This document shows, piece by piece, positions 35,198 to 43,837 of a stretch of 64,000 bases of DNA (positions within the stretch are counted from its first letter, which is position 1; the number at the start of each line of letters is the position of its first letter). Position numbers and translations under genes: made by a program. Where the stretch lies: the NCBI RefSeq assembly GCF_018070575.1, contig NZ_JAGPXN010000005.1, forward strand, positions 62,001 to 126,000, written 5' to 3'. The stretch is from Micromonospora sp. C31 (GTDB taxonomy: Bacteria > Actinomycetota > Actinomycetes > Mycobacteriales > Micromonosporaceae). The notes beneath the pieces were generated by a model that made no database searches, had not been told where the DNA came from, and saw only the letters and a list, made by a program, of their open reading frames with translations.

Positions 35198-37141
35198 TTG
35201 ATCGACATTCACTTCGGTCCGCAGGTCTGCGGCGATCTGACCGGCGGCTCAGCCCGGGAGTGGCTGGTCACCGACGGTCTCGGCGGCTACGCCACCGGCA
35301 CGGTGAACGGGTTGCGCACCCGGCGCTACCACGGCCTGCTCGTGGTGGCCGGCGAGACGCCGGCGTCCCGCGGGGTGGGACTGGTCGGCCTGGACCCGGC
35401 CGTGCTGTTCCCCTCCGGTGCCCGGGTGCGCCTGGGCGCACACGAGTGGGCCTCCGGCGACGTCGACCCGCGCGGCTTCGAGCTGCTCGAGCGCTTCGAC
35501 CTCACCGACGGCCTGCCCCGGTGGCGCTGGCGGATCGGCGACGTGGTGATCGAGCGGGAACTGGCGATGGCGCACGGACGGCCCTGCGTGGCCGTGGTGC
35601 ACCGGCTGATCTCCGGCGGGCCGGTGCGCCTCGACCTGGCGGCGGTCTGCACCTGGCGCGACGCGCACGGCGAGCGCCGCGCCGACGGCCCGGCGCCACG
35701 GATGGAGCCGGCGCCCGGCGGCGCGGTGGTCGAGGGCGCGTTCCGGCTCGCCGGGCCGGACTGGGCCCCGGAGGGCCGGTGGTGGCTCGGCGCACGCCAC
35801 CGCGAGGAGGCGGCGCGGGGTCTGAACCCCGACGAGGACCTCTGGTACGCGGGCCGGTGCTCCGGCGGGCTGGAGCGCCCGGGCGACACGGTGTCGGTGC
35901 TCGCCTGGGCCGGCGACCTCGCCGCCGAGCCGCCCCCGGCGGTCGACGTGGTCGCGGCGGCGCGGGAGCGCAACCGGCGGGTGGTGGCCGCGGCGAAGCC
36001 GGCCGACGCGGTCGAGGCGACGCTCACGCTGGCCGCCGACGCGTTCGTGGTCGACACGGCCACCGGGCCGGACGTGGTGGCCGGCTACCCGTGGTTCGGC
36101 GCCTGGTCGCGGGACACGATGATCTCCTACGAGGGGCTGTTCCTCTGCACCGGCCGGGCCGCCGAGGGCCGGGAGCTGCTGCGGGCGTACGCGGCGACGC
36201 TGTCGGAGGGGATGCTGGCCAACACCGCCGACACCGGGCGGGTGGAGTACAACACCGTCGACGCGACGCTGTGGTTCCTGCACGCGGTCAGCCGGCACGT
36301 CACGGTCACCGGCGACACCGACCTCGGCGACGAGCTGCTGCCCGCGCTGCACGGGGTCATCGACGCGCACCTGGCCGGCACCCGGTTCGGCATCGCCGTC
36401 GACCCGGCCGACGGGCTGCTCACCCAGGGCGGCACCCCGGGCACGGCGCTGACCTGGATGGACGCCCGGGTGTACGGGGTGCCGGTCACCCCGCGCACCG
36501 GCAAGCCGGTGGAGGTCAACGCGCTCTGGGTCAACGGGCTGGCCGGCCTGGCCGAGCTGACCGAGCTGGCGGGGCGCGACGCGGGCGACCTGTGGCGGCT
36601 GCACGAGCGGGCCGGCGCCGCGTTCCGGGACCGGTTCCCGGCTCCGACGGGCTGGCTACACGACGTGGTGGACGCGCCCGCGCCGGCGTACCCGCTGGGT
36701 GGCGCCGCCTACCACGACGACGACCTGCTGCGCCCCAACCAGCTGCTGGCCTGGTCGCTGCCGTACGCCCCGATGGAGCCCGACGAGGCCACCGTGCGCC
36801 GGATCGCCGCCGGGCTGCTCACCCCGCTGGGCCCGCGCAGCCTCTCCCCCGACTCGCCCGGCTTCGTCGGGCGGCACCGGGGCGGCCCGGCCGAGCGGGA
36901 CGGCGCCTACCACCAGGGCACCGTCTGGCCGTGGCTGCTCGGCCCGTACGCCGACGCAGCCCGGCGGGCCAGGATGCCGGTCGACGACCTCTTCGTCGGC
37001 GTCGAGGCCCATCTGACCGAACATGGCCTGGGCTCGGTGAGTGAGACGGCCGACGGCCTGGCGCCGCACGCCGCCACCGGGTGCCCGTTCCAGGCGTGGT
37101 CGGTCGCCGAGCTGCTGCGCGCCCGCAGGAATGGCCGGTAG
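35198..37141 (+). CDS. Glycogen debranching enzyme (amylo-alpha-1,6-glucosidase)
   Basis: A 647-residue debranching-type enzyme. The N-terminal domain contains REWLVTDGLGGYATGTVNGLRTRRYHGLLV; the catalytic (alpha/alpha)6 domain has GYPWFGAWSRDTMISYEGLFL, VEYNTVDATLWFLHA and YHQGTVWPWLLGPY. It cleaves alpha-1,6 branch points of glycogen-like glucans. The start is TTG at 35198: GGAGGAAAG lies immediately upstream and the family N terminus begins there. It is divergent from the GH63-like gene with only 42 bp between starts, and is followed by a GT4 gene. Confidence 0.9.
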   Translation: MIDIHFGPQVCGDLTGGSAREWLVTDGLGGYATGTVNGLRTRRYHGLLVVAGETPASRGVGLVGLDPAVLFPSGARVRLGAHEWASGDVDPRGFELLERFDLTDGLPRWRWRIGDVVIERELAMAHGRPCVAVVHRLISGGPVRLDLAAVCTWRDAHGERRADGPAPRMEPAPGGAVVEGAFRLAGPDWAPEGRWWLGARHREEAARGLNPDEDLWYAGRCSGGLERPGDTVSVLAWAGDLAAEPPPAVDVVAAARERNRRVVAAAKPADAVEATLTLAADAFVVDTATGPDVVAGYPWFGAWSRDTMISYEGLFLCTGRAAEGRELLRAYAATLSEGMLANTADTGRVEYNTVDATLWFLHAVSRHVTVTGDTDLGDELLPALHGVIDAHLAGTRFGIAVDPADGLLTQGGTPGTALTWMDARVYGVPVTPRTGKPVEVNALWVNGLAGLAELTELAGRDAGDLWRLHERAGAAFRDRFPAPTGWLHDVVDAPAPAYPLGGAAYHDDDLLRPNQLLAWSLPYAPMEPDEATVRRIAAGLLTPLGPRSLSPDSPGFVGRHRGGPAERDGAYHQGTVWPWLLGPYADAARRARMPVDDLFVGVEAHLTEHGLGSVSETADGLAPHAATGCPFQAWSVAELLRARRNGR

Positions 37142-37281
37142 GGCTTTACACGCCCGCAACGGCGCCGTCTCCGCTGGTTAGCCAGCCGCCAGCAGGATGG
37201 GTCCCGATCCGGTCGCGACCGGCACGGACACCGCTGCGGGTGTCGTCGGCGCGCACTCGGGGACAACTCAAAGGGGGCCGC

Positions 37282-38610
37282 ATGTCACCTGACGCCGACG
37301 TGATCGACATCCACCCCGCCCGGCGACTGCGGGTGCTGATGCTCTCCTGGGAGTACCCGCCGGTCCTGGTGGGCGGCCTCGGCCGGCACGTGCACGCCCT
37401 GTCGGTCGCCCTGGCCGCCGCCGGCCACGAGGTCACCGTCGTCACCCGCCACAGCGACGGCGCACCCCTGGAGGAGTACGCCGACGGCGTCCGCATCCTG
37501 CGGGCCGCCGAGGACCCGGTCACCTTCCCGCTGGCCACCTCCTCCCTGCTGGCCTGGACCATGGCGTTCAACCACACCCTCACCCGCGCCGCGCTGCGCG
37601 CCACCGAGGCCGGCTCCTACGACGTGGTCCACGCCCACGACTGGCTCGTCGCACACACCGCGATCACCGTCGCCGAGCATCTCGGCCTGCCCCTGGTGAC
37701 CACGATCCACGCCACCGAGGCCGGCCGGCACCAGGGCTGGCTGCCGGAGGAGATGAACCGCACCATCCACGGCGTCGAGCACTGGCTGAGCAACGCCTCC
37801 GTCCGGGTGATCGCCTGCTCCGGCTACATGCGCGACCAGGTCGCCACGCTCTTCGACGTGCCGGCCGGGCAGGTCGACGTGGTGCCCAACGGGGTCGACG
37901 ACCGGGCCTGGCGCGCCCGGCCGGGGGCGGTCACCGCGGCCCGGGCCCGGTTCGCCGGCGACGGCCCGCTCGTCGGGTACGCCGGCCGGCTCGTCTACGA
38001 GAAGGGCGTGCAGCACCTGGTGCGCGCCGTGCCGTACCTGCGCGAGCGGCACCCCGGGCTGCGGGTGGTGATCGCGGGCGACGGCCCCTACCGCGCCGAA
38101 TTGGAGGAGGAGGTCCACCGCCTGGCGCTCGGGCCGACCGTACGCTTCGCGGGTTTCCTGGACTCGACCCGGCTGCCCGCGCTGCTCGGCGCGACCGACG
38201 CGACCGTGGTGCCCAGCCTCTACGAGCCGTTCGGGATGGTCGCCCTGGAGGCCGCGGCGGCCGGCGCGCCGCTGGCCGTGGCCCGCACCGGCGGCCTCGC
38301 CGAGATCGTCGAGCCGGGCGTGACCGGGGTGACGTTCCCGCACAGCGACCCGGGCGCCCTCGGCGAGGCGGTCGACCAGCTCCTCGGCGACGAGGTCTTC
38401 GCGCGGCGGGTCGCCCGGCGGGCGCGCACCATGGTCGGCCGGCGGTACGGCTGGGCGACCATCGCCGCCCGGACCGCCGGCACGTACGCGACGGCCTGCC
38501 GGGAGCACGGCCCGACGCAGGCCCGGCGTGCCGCCGCCCGGCTCGGCGGGACCCGCCGGACGATCGCCATCCCCGAGGGGAACCTGCTCGCCGTCGGCGG
38601 CGCCCGCTGA
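37282..38610 (+). CDS. GT4-family glycosyltransferase
   Basis: A 442-residue GT-B glycosyltransferase of family GT4. The N-terminal domain shows VLMLSWEYPPVLVGGLGRHVHAL and the C-terminal domain GYAGRLVYEKGVQHLVRA and the nucleotide-sugar motif PSLYEPFGMVALEA (E-x7-E). The WEYPPVLVGGLGRHV start is typical of starch/glycogen-synthase-like GT4 enzymes. The ATG follows AAAGGGGG. Placement after the debranching enzyme suggests a role in alpha-glucan synthesis or remodelling. Confidence 0.9.
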   Translation: MSPDADVIDIHPARRLRVLMLSWEYPPVLVGGLGRHVHALSVALAAAGHEVTVVTRHSDGAPLEEYADGVRILRAAEDPVTFPLATSSLLAWTMAFNHTLTRAALRATEAGSYDVVHAHDWLVAHTAITVAEHLGLPLVTTIHATEAGRHQGWLPEEMNRTIHGVEHWLSNASVRVIACSGYMRDQVATLFDVPAGQVDVVPNGVDDRAWRARPGAVTAARARFAGDGPLVGYAGRLVYEKGVQHLVRAVPYLRERHPGLRVVIAGDGPYRAELEEEVHRLALGPTVRFAGFLDSTRLPALLGATDATVVPSLYEPFGMVALEAAAAGAPLAVARTGGLAEIVEPGVTGVTFPHSDPGALGEAVDQLLGDEVFARRVARRARTMVGRRYGWATIAARTAGTYATACREHGPTQARRAAARLGGTRRTIAIPEGNLLAVGGAR

Positions 38611-38763
38611 GGAGCCACTCCCCCGCCGTCGGATGGCCGACAGACCGGCGCCGTTCGCCGCCCGACACGGCATACTTCCCGCCGGTACGCCCAGCATCAC
38701 CCACCCCCTCCCGGCACCGTCCCGAGTGGACCGTCCGGGCGATGCCCCTGCGCCGCACCGGCG

Positions 38764-38781
38764 AACTACAGTGGCGTAGTT
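38764..38781. promoter_or_regulatory. AACTAC-N6-GTAGTT inverted repeat
   Basis: A perfect 6-bp inverted repeat 36 bp before the YdjM-like start. It is operator-like (BlaI/CopY-type sites also use ACTAC/GTAGT arms), but the matching regulator is not in the window. Confidence 0.4.
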
Positions 38782-38816
38782 TTGGCGCTCAAGATCCCTG
38801 GGGAGGGTGAACCGAC

Positions 38817-39626
38817 ATGATGGGACCGTCCCACGCGCTGTCCGGCGCGGCGGTGTGGCTGGCCGGGTCCTGGGCGCTGCAACAGTTCGCCGACTACCAC
38901 CAGTCGCCGCTGGAACTCGCCGTCGGCACCGCCGTCTGCGCGGGCGGGGCACTCTTCCCCGACCTCGACCTGTCCGGCAAGGTGACCCGCAACCAGGGCG
39001 GGGCGACGGTCGCCCGCACCTTCGGCGTGTTCTCGCTCTTCGTCGCCGAGGTCATGGAGAAGGTCTCGCTCGGGGTCTACTACGCGACGAAGCTCAGCAA
39101 GGATCCACGCCGCAACAACGGCCACCGGACGTTGACCCACACCATTCCGTTCACCCTGCTGGTCGGCTGGGGCACCACAAGCCTCTGCGCCGCGTACGGC
39201 AAGTGGGCCGTCATCGGCATCCTGTTCTTCATGTTCGGGCTGGCGCTGCGCGGGCTGTTCGACAAGTGGGCCGAGCGCGCCGGCTGGGTCATCGTGACCC
39301 TCGCGTCGGCCGCCGCCGCCTGGTACACCTTCGCCAACCTGCCCGGCGGTCGGGGCTACCCGCTGATCGGCACCGCCGTGGGGGTCGGCTGCTTCGTGCA
39401 CATCCTCGGCGACATGATCACCCGGGCCGGGGTGCCCATCCTCTGGCCCATCCCGATCAAGCGTCGGATGTGGACGCCGATCGGGCTGCCGAACAAGATC
39501 GCCCTGCGGGCCGGCGGCAAGACCGAGGTGGTGGTCGTCCGGTCCGTACTGACCGCGATCTCGGTGCTGGCGGCGGCCGGGCTGGTCGCCCCGTCGGTGC
39601 TGCAACGCTTCAACATCGACGTCTGA
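38817..39626 (+). CDS. YdjM-like metal-dependent membrane hydrolase
   Basis: A 269-residue integral membrane protein of the DUF457/YdjM family. It starts GPSHALSGAAVWL and keeps a PDLDL motif, an NNGHRTLTHT segment and HILGDMITRAGVPILWP, whose His and Asp residues are thought to bind metal. About six hydrophobic helices are visible. The family is annotated as metal-dependent hydrolase; in E. coli ydjM is a LexA-controlled gene. A GGGGAGGG site supports the ATG. Confidence 0.88.
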   Translation: MMGPSHALSGAAVWLAGSWALQQFADYHQSPLELAVGTAVCAGGALFPDLDLSGKVTRNQGGATVARTFGVFSLFVAEVMEKVSLGVYYATKLSKDPRRNNGHRTLTHTIPFTLLVGWGTTSLCAAYGKWAVIGILFFMFGLALRGLFDKWAERAGWVIVTLASAAAAWYTFANLPGGRGYPLIGTAVGVGCFVHILGDMITRAGVPILWPIPIKRRMWTPIGLPNKIALRAGGKTEVVVVRSVLTAISVLAAAGLVAPSVLQRFNIDV

Positions 39627-39646
39627 CTCGGCCGCTCCCCGCCGGG

Positions 39647-40240
39647 TCAGACGCCGACGCGCTGCGGCGGGACGGTCAGCCCGTAGAGCGCCATCAGTTC
39701 CGGGGTGTCGACCCGGCTGCCGTCGGCCACCGAGTCGCAGGAGATGTCGACGATCTGGTCCTTGTGCGCCAGCAGGTAGGGCCGGGCGCCGACGTCCGCG
39801 CTGGCCAGGGTGGCGATGCCGGACCAGTGCCGGCGTCCGAACAGCATCGGGTAGCCGCGCAGCCCGTCGTAGGTCGCGCAGACCAGCACGTCGGGGTACG
39901 GCAGCGCGACCACCCGGCGTACGGCGGCGGCGGTCAGGCCGGGCATGTCGACCGGCACCACCACGACCGCCTCGATGCCGTCGTCGTCGAGCGCGGCCAG
40001 GCCAGCCCGGATGGACGAGCCGACGCCGGTCCCCCACGCCCTGTTGATCACCACCGTGGCCCGGCTCAGGTCCGCCGTCGCGCGGACCTGGTCGGCGGCG
40101 GCGCCGAGCACGACCACGATCCGCTCGCAGCCCGCTTCGGTCATCGTGTCGATCATCTGGTTCACCAGGGGCTTCTCCCCCTGGTGCAGCAGGGCTTCCG
40201 GGCCGCCGATGCGACGCCCCCCACCCGCGGCGATGATCAT
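39647..40240 (-). CDS. MobA-like nucleotidyltransferase
   Basis: A protein of about 197 residues of the MobA-like NTP-transferase family. The nucleotide loop reads IIAAGGGRRIGGPEALL; the usual Lys of the GPKA motif is Glu here. PVDMPGL supplies the metal-binding Asp and GYPMLFGRRHW the substrate part. The first ATG (40240) has its purine-rich stretch too close to work. Homologues begin about six residues earlier (NRIAGM), where a CTG codon at 40258 has GGAGGGGG eight bases upstream. The true start is therefore probably CTG at 40258. Confidence 0.8.
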   Translation of the reverse strand: MIIAAGGGRRIGGPEALLHQGEKPLVNQMIDTMTEAGCERIVVVLGAAADQVRATADLSRATVVINRAWGTGVGSSIRAGLAALDDDGIEAVVVVPVDMPGLTAAAVRRVVALPYPDVLVCATYDGLRGYPMLFGRRHWSGIATLASADVGARPYLLAHKDQIVDISCDSVADGSRVDTPELMALYGLTVPPQRVGV

Positions 40241-40564
40241 TCCTGCGATCCGGTTCAGCTGGGCCCCCTCCAGATTGGGATCGGCCGGGCGATGTGGCCC
40301 GTCCGCCCCGTCCTACGCACACCGGATGCAACGAACACGGACCGAAGAGGGTAGCGGGGCAAATCGGATCGATTCAGCATCTATCGCATCTACCCGCCTT
40401 CGGCACCGCACGAGTCGCACGCCGTGCGGACCGCAAGCACGCAGCCACGGTGAAAGGTCAGGACCTGAATCCCGGGCCACGGAACTCGTCGATATCCGCT
40501 AACCTCCGACCAGCCGATCGAATTCTCTGCAAGAGAACTCCCACGAGATCTGGAAGGGATCGTC
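40241..40564 (+). other. Promoter region of the secreted-protein gene
   Basis: About 320 bp, clearly less GC-rich than its surroundings, between the nucleotidyltransferase and the secreted-protein gene. It contains several candidate -10 hexamers (for example TAACCT near 40500) but no coding frame I can support. Confidence 0.4.
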
Positions 40565-41032
40565 ATGCGAGTTTCACGGGTGGTCGCAGGACTTACGACG
40601 GTCATCACTGCTGTTCTCGGGTTGGGGCTGGCGTCGGCCGGACCCGCCGCAGCTGCGGAGACCGGGTCATGGAACGCCTACGGCAACACGAACCCGATCA
40701 CCTCCAGCCCCAGCACGTGGGTTTGTGGTGCGACCAAGGCCGTTGCCAGCAATGTGCTCGCGCAGGTCTGCGCGATCAGGTCGTCGAGTGGAAGCGCCGT
40801 GCAGGCAGCGGTGATCGTACGCAACAACCGCTCCAGCCTCTACTCACTGGCGGCTGTCATGAACATGACGAACGTGTACCGCGAGAGTCAGGGCGAGTGG
40901 GTGTGCCCGTTGTCGGCGGTCGGGGCGAACTCCTGGTCCGTGTGCTTCGGACGTACCTTCACCTACGGTGCCCAGGTGGCCTCGGGAGGGAGCGCCAACG
41001 CGGTGGGCCTCGGCTGGTCCGCCTTCGTCTGA
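40565..41032 (+). CDS. Secreted four-cysteine hypothetical protein
   Basis: A 155-residue exported protein. Residues 1-31 form a classical signal peptide ending AAAA, and the mature part of about 120 residues has exactly four Cys (VCG, VCA, VCP, VCF contexts), suitable for two disulfides. It is rich in Ser, Asn, Val and aromatic residues, and its codons are less GC-biased than the neighbours'. I recognise no family. A GAAGGGA site precedes the ATG and an exceptionally strong terminator follows. A small extracellular binding or inhibitory protein is possible, not shown. Confidence 0.8.
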   Translation: MRVSRVVAGLTTVITAVLGLGLASAGPAAAAETGSWNAYGNTNPITSSPSTWVCGATKAVASNVLAQVCAIRSSSGSAVQAAVIVRNNRSSLYSLAAVMNMTNVYRESQGEWVCPLSAVGANSWSVCFGRTFTYGAQVASGGSANAVGLGWSAFV

Positions 41033-41042
41033 GTATCGGGCA

Positions 41043-41083
41043 CAGCCGTGGACAGGCGCGGACCCCGCGCCTGTCCACGGCTG
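41043..41083 (+). terminator. Perfect 19-bp terminator
   Basis: Stem 41043-41061 with 41065-41083 and a 3-nt loop, followed by TT. It lies ten bases after the secreted-protein gene and can also serve the convergent polymerase gene. Confidence 0.85.
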
Positions 41084-41127
41084 TTCAGCGCCGGCGACAC
41101 GGTCGGAACGCCTCCTCGAACAGTTGC

Positions 41128-42801
41128 TCAACTCGCGTCGGCGTAGCAATCGACGATGGACAGATCCAGCGGAAAACGCACCGGGGTGTCGCCGAACAGC
41201 AGTGTCGACGCCTGTCGGCCGCTCCGCGTCACCGCCTCCGCCACCGCTGCGGCCTGTTCCGCCGGGCAGTGCACCACCACCTCGTCGTGCTGGAAGAACA
41301 CCAGCTCGGCCCCGCCGCCGGCCAGCTCGCCGCGCAGCACGGCGAGCAGCGTCGAAGCCCACTCGGCGGCGGTGGCCTGAATGACGAAGTTGCGGGTGAA
41401 CCGGCCCCGGGACCGGGCCGCCCGAGCGCGTGGCGACTGCGGGTCACCACCGGCGTCCGGGTCGGCCAGGTCGTCGTCGCCGAACCCGGACGTGCCTGGC
41501 GGGCAGGTGCGCCCGAGCCAGGAACGCACCAGGCCGCCGGCCTCCCCGGTGCGGGCGGCCGCCTCCACGTAGCCGAAGGCCGTCGGGTAGCTGCGCCGCA
41601 GCACCGCCAGCGCCGGCACCGCCGCCCCGCCGGTCTGCCCGTACATGGCGCCCAGCAGCGCCACCTTGGCCCGGGGCCGGTCGCCGCCGAAGGCGTCCCG
41701 GGCGAGGGCGGCGTAGAGGTCACCGGCCCCACCGGCGGCGGCGAGCCGGGCGTCACCCGACACCGCGGCGAGCACCCTCGGCTCCAGCTGGCCGGCGTCG
41801 GCGACCACGAACCGCCAGCCCGGATCGGCCACCACCGCCCGCCGGATCACCTTGGGGATCTGCAACGCGCCGCCGCCCCGGGTCGCCCAGCGGCCGGAGA
41901 CGACCCCACCCGGGACGTACTCCGGCCGGAACCGGCCGTCGCGCACCCAGGCGTCGCGCCAGGCCCAGCCGTGCGCCGTCCAGATCCGGTAGAGCTCCTT
42001 GTATTCCAGGACCAGCGGCACCGCCGGGTGCTCCACCCCGCGCAGCACCCAGGCCCGGGTGTTGGGCAGCTCCACGCCGGCGCGGGCGAACGCCCGCAAC
42101 AGCTCCGCCGGGGAGTCGGCGTGCAGCTGGCGTACGCCGAACGCGTCGGCGATCCGCGCGGCCAACTCGGCCAGCCGGCGCGGCGGGCCGCCCACCGGCG
42201 ACGGCTCGCCGAGCAGCTCGGCGAGGATCTCGTCGTGCACGTCGACCCGCCAGGGCAGCCCGGCCGCCCCCATCTCCACGGCGACGAGCGCGCCGGCCGA
42301 CTCCGCGGCGACCAGCAGCCGGAACCGACCGGGATGTTCGGTGGCGGCGATCCGGGCGAGCTGGTCGGCGTACACCCGGGTCAGGGCCTCGACGCCGGGG
42401 CCCGGCGGGCCGGTCGGGGCGTCGAAGAGCGCGCCCTGGCCGTGCCCGGGCGGCGCGGTCGGCCGCGGCGGCGGATCGGCCGGCACCGGCGCGCCGGTCA
42501 GCCGGGCCCAGGCCGCCGCGAACGAGCGGGGCTCGCCCCAGCGGCCGGCGTGCCCGAGCAGCAGGGCCTCGGTCAGCTCGACGTCGTGGCAGCGCTCGAC
42601 CCGCACCCCGGCGCGCAGCAGCGCCGGGTAGAGCGTCGTGCCGCAGGCCCACACCCAGCGCGGTCGCTGCGCCGCCTCGAACGCGGCGACGGCGGCGGCC
42701 AGGTCGGTGACCGGCCGCACCGGGCCGGCGGGCAGCCCGGCGGCGTCGAGGGGTTGCAGCGCTCCCCCGCCCCGCTCATCGGGCACCACCGCCACCAGCA
42801 C
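41128..42801 (-). CDS. Actinobacterial 3'-5' exonuclease/DNA polymerase A-like protein
   Basis: A protein of about 557 residues with a degenerate exonuclease-like N-terminal half and a compact family A polymerase C-terminal half. Polymerase motif A is VVADAGQLEPRVLA (usual DYSQIELR), motif B RAKVALLGAMYGQTGG and motif C QHDEVVVH. The catalytic Asp residues of motifs A and C are kept. The family is found in actinobacteria beside normal PolA and its role is unclear. Two nearby GTG codons (42801, 42795) are possible starts; the longer frame to 42876 lacks support. Confidence 0.85.
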   Translation of the reverse strand: MLVAVVPDERGGGALQPLDAAGLPAGPVRPVTDLAAAVAAFEAAQRPRWVWACGTTLYPALLRAGVRVERCHDVELTEALLLGHAGRWGEPRSFAAAWARLTGAPVPADPPPRPTAPPGHGQGALFDAPTGPPGPGVEALTRVYADQLARIAATEHPGRFRLLVAAESAGALVAVEMGAAGLPWRVDVHDEILAELLGEPSPVGGPPRRLAELAARIADAFGVRQLHADSPAELLRAFARAGVELPNTRAWVLRGVEHPAVPLVLEYKELYRIWTAHGWAWRDAWVRDGRFRPEYVPGGVVSGRWATRGGGALQIPKVIRRAVVADPGWRFVVADAGQLEPRVLAAVSGDARLAAAGGAGDLYAALARDAFGGDRPRAKVALLGAMYGQTGGAAVPALAVLRRSYPTAFGYVEAAARTGEAGGLVRSWLGRTCPPGTSGFGDDDLADPDAGGDPQSPRARAARSRGRFTRNFVIQATAAEWASTLLAVLRGELAGGGAELVFFQHDEVVVHCPAEQAAAVAEAVTRSGRQASTLLFGDTPVRFPLDLSIVDCYADAS

Positions 42802-42913
42802 GGCTGCGATTCTGCCTCGCCCCTGCGACACTGCGCGCCCGCACCGACGGTGGCCGTCCCCCCGTGGGACAGCCACCGCCCTGCGGAGGCCGTGCGCGCG
42901 GCGCGGGCCCGGG

Positions 42914-43837
42914 TTACTTCACCGCGCCGGAGGTGAGGCCGGACTGGATCTGGCGTTGGAAGATCGCGTACACGACGATCATCGGGAGGATGGCGATGGT
43001 GAGGGCGGCGAAGAGGCCCGACCAGTCCGCCTCGTAGCCGGCGTTGACCGAGATGTCCGCGATGCCCTGGGTGAGCACCCACTTGTCCTTGGCGTTGGAG
43101 AGCAGCACGAGCGGCAACTGGTACTGCCCCCACTGGCCGATGATGTTGAAGATCCCGACGCTGATCAGGCCGGGCTTCGCCATCGGCATCATCACCTGGA
43201 AGAAGAGCCGGGTGTGCGAGCAGCCGTCGATCATCCCCGCCTCGGCGACCGACGACGGCAGGGTCCTGAAGAACGCGGCCAGGAAGAACACCGTGAACGG
43301 CAGCGAGTAGGCGATGTAGACCAGCACCACCCCGGTGTGCGTGTCCAGCAGCCCCAGGTTCTTCACCACGAAGAAGAGCGGCACCAGGGCGAGGAAGACC
43401 GGGAAGGCGAGCCCCGAGACGAACAGGTAGTAGATCGCCCGGTTGCCCCAGAACTTGTAGCGGGCCAGCACGTACGCGGCCATCGAGCCGAGCAGCATGG
43501 TGCCGAACGTGCTGCACGCCACCACGATCACGCTGTTGAGGAAGTAGCGGCCGACGTTCGCCTTGTTCCACGCCCGGGCGTAGTTCTCGAAGCGCAGCTC
43601 CGCCGGCAGGGTCCACGGGCTGCTGAAGATCTCCGTGGTGTCCTTGAACGAGGCGAGGAAGGTCCAGAGGATCGGCACGATCACGATCACCGCCCAGACC
43701 GCGAGCGCCACGTGCCCGAGGTTGGCGAGGAGCCGCACCTCCGAGCGCCGGCCCCCACGCCCGCCCGCGGCGCCCGGCTTCACGGTCTTCGGCGGTAGCG
43801 CCGCCGGTGTCGGCGGCAGCGTCGTCTGCGGGTTCAT
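42914..43837 (-). CDS. NgcG-like amino-sugar importer permease, cluster 1
   Basis: A 307-residue MalG-type permease with six helices. The ATPase-contact loop reads AEAGMIDGCSHTRLFFQVMMPMAKPG and the tail [10 protein letters not shown]. Its ATG shares one base with the stop of the preceding permease gene (TGATG). It corresponds to NgcG of the N-acetylglucosamine/diacetylchitobiose importer. It is a paralogue of the permease at 49728-50633. Confidence 0.88.
   Translation of the reverse strand: MNPQTTLPPTPAALPPKTVKPGAAGGRGGRRSEVRLLANLGHVALAVWAVIVIVPILWTFLASFKDTTEIFSSPWTLPAELRFENYARAWNKANVGRYFLNSVIVVACSTFGTMLLGSMAAYVLARYKFWGNRAIYYLFVSGLAFPVFLALVPLFFVVKNLGLLDTHTGVVLVYIAYSLPFTVFFLAAFFRTLPSSVAEAGMIDGCSHTRLFFQVMMPMAKPGLISVGIFNIIGQWGQYQLPLVLLSNAKDKWVLTQGIADISVNAGYEADWSGLFAALTIAILPMIVVYAIFQRQIQSGLTSGAVK

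Noticed and set aside
32423..37141. A 1572-codon open frame on the plus strand
   Set aside because: For most of its length it is antisense to the GH63-like gene and has the Arg/Gly/Val-rich composition of frame shadows in very GC-rich DNA. Only its 3' part, which is the debranching-enzyme gene, is real.
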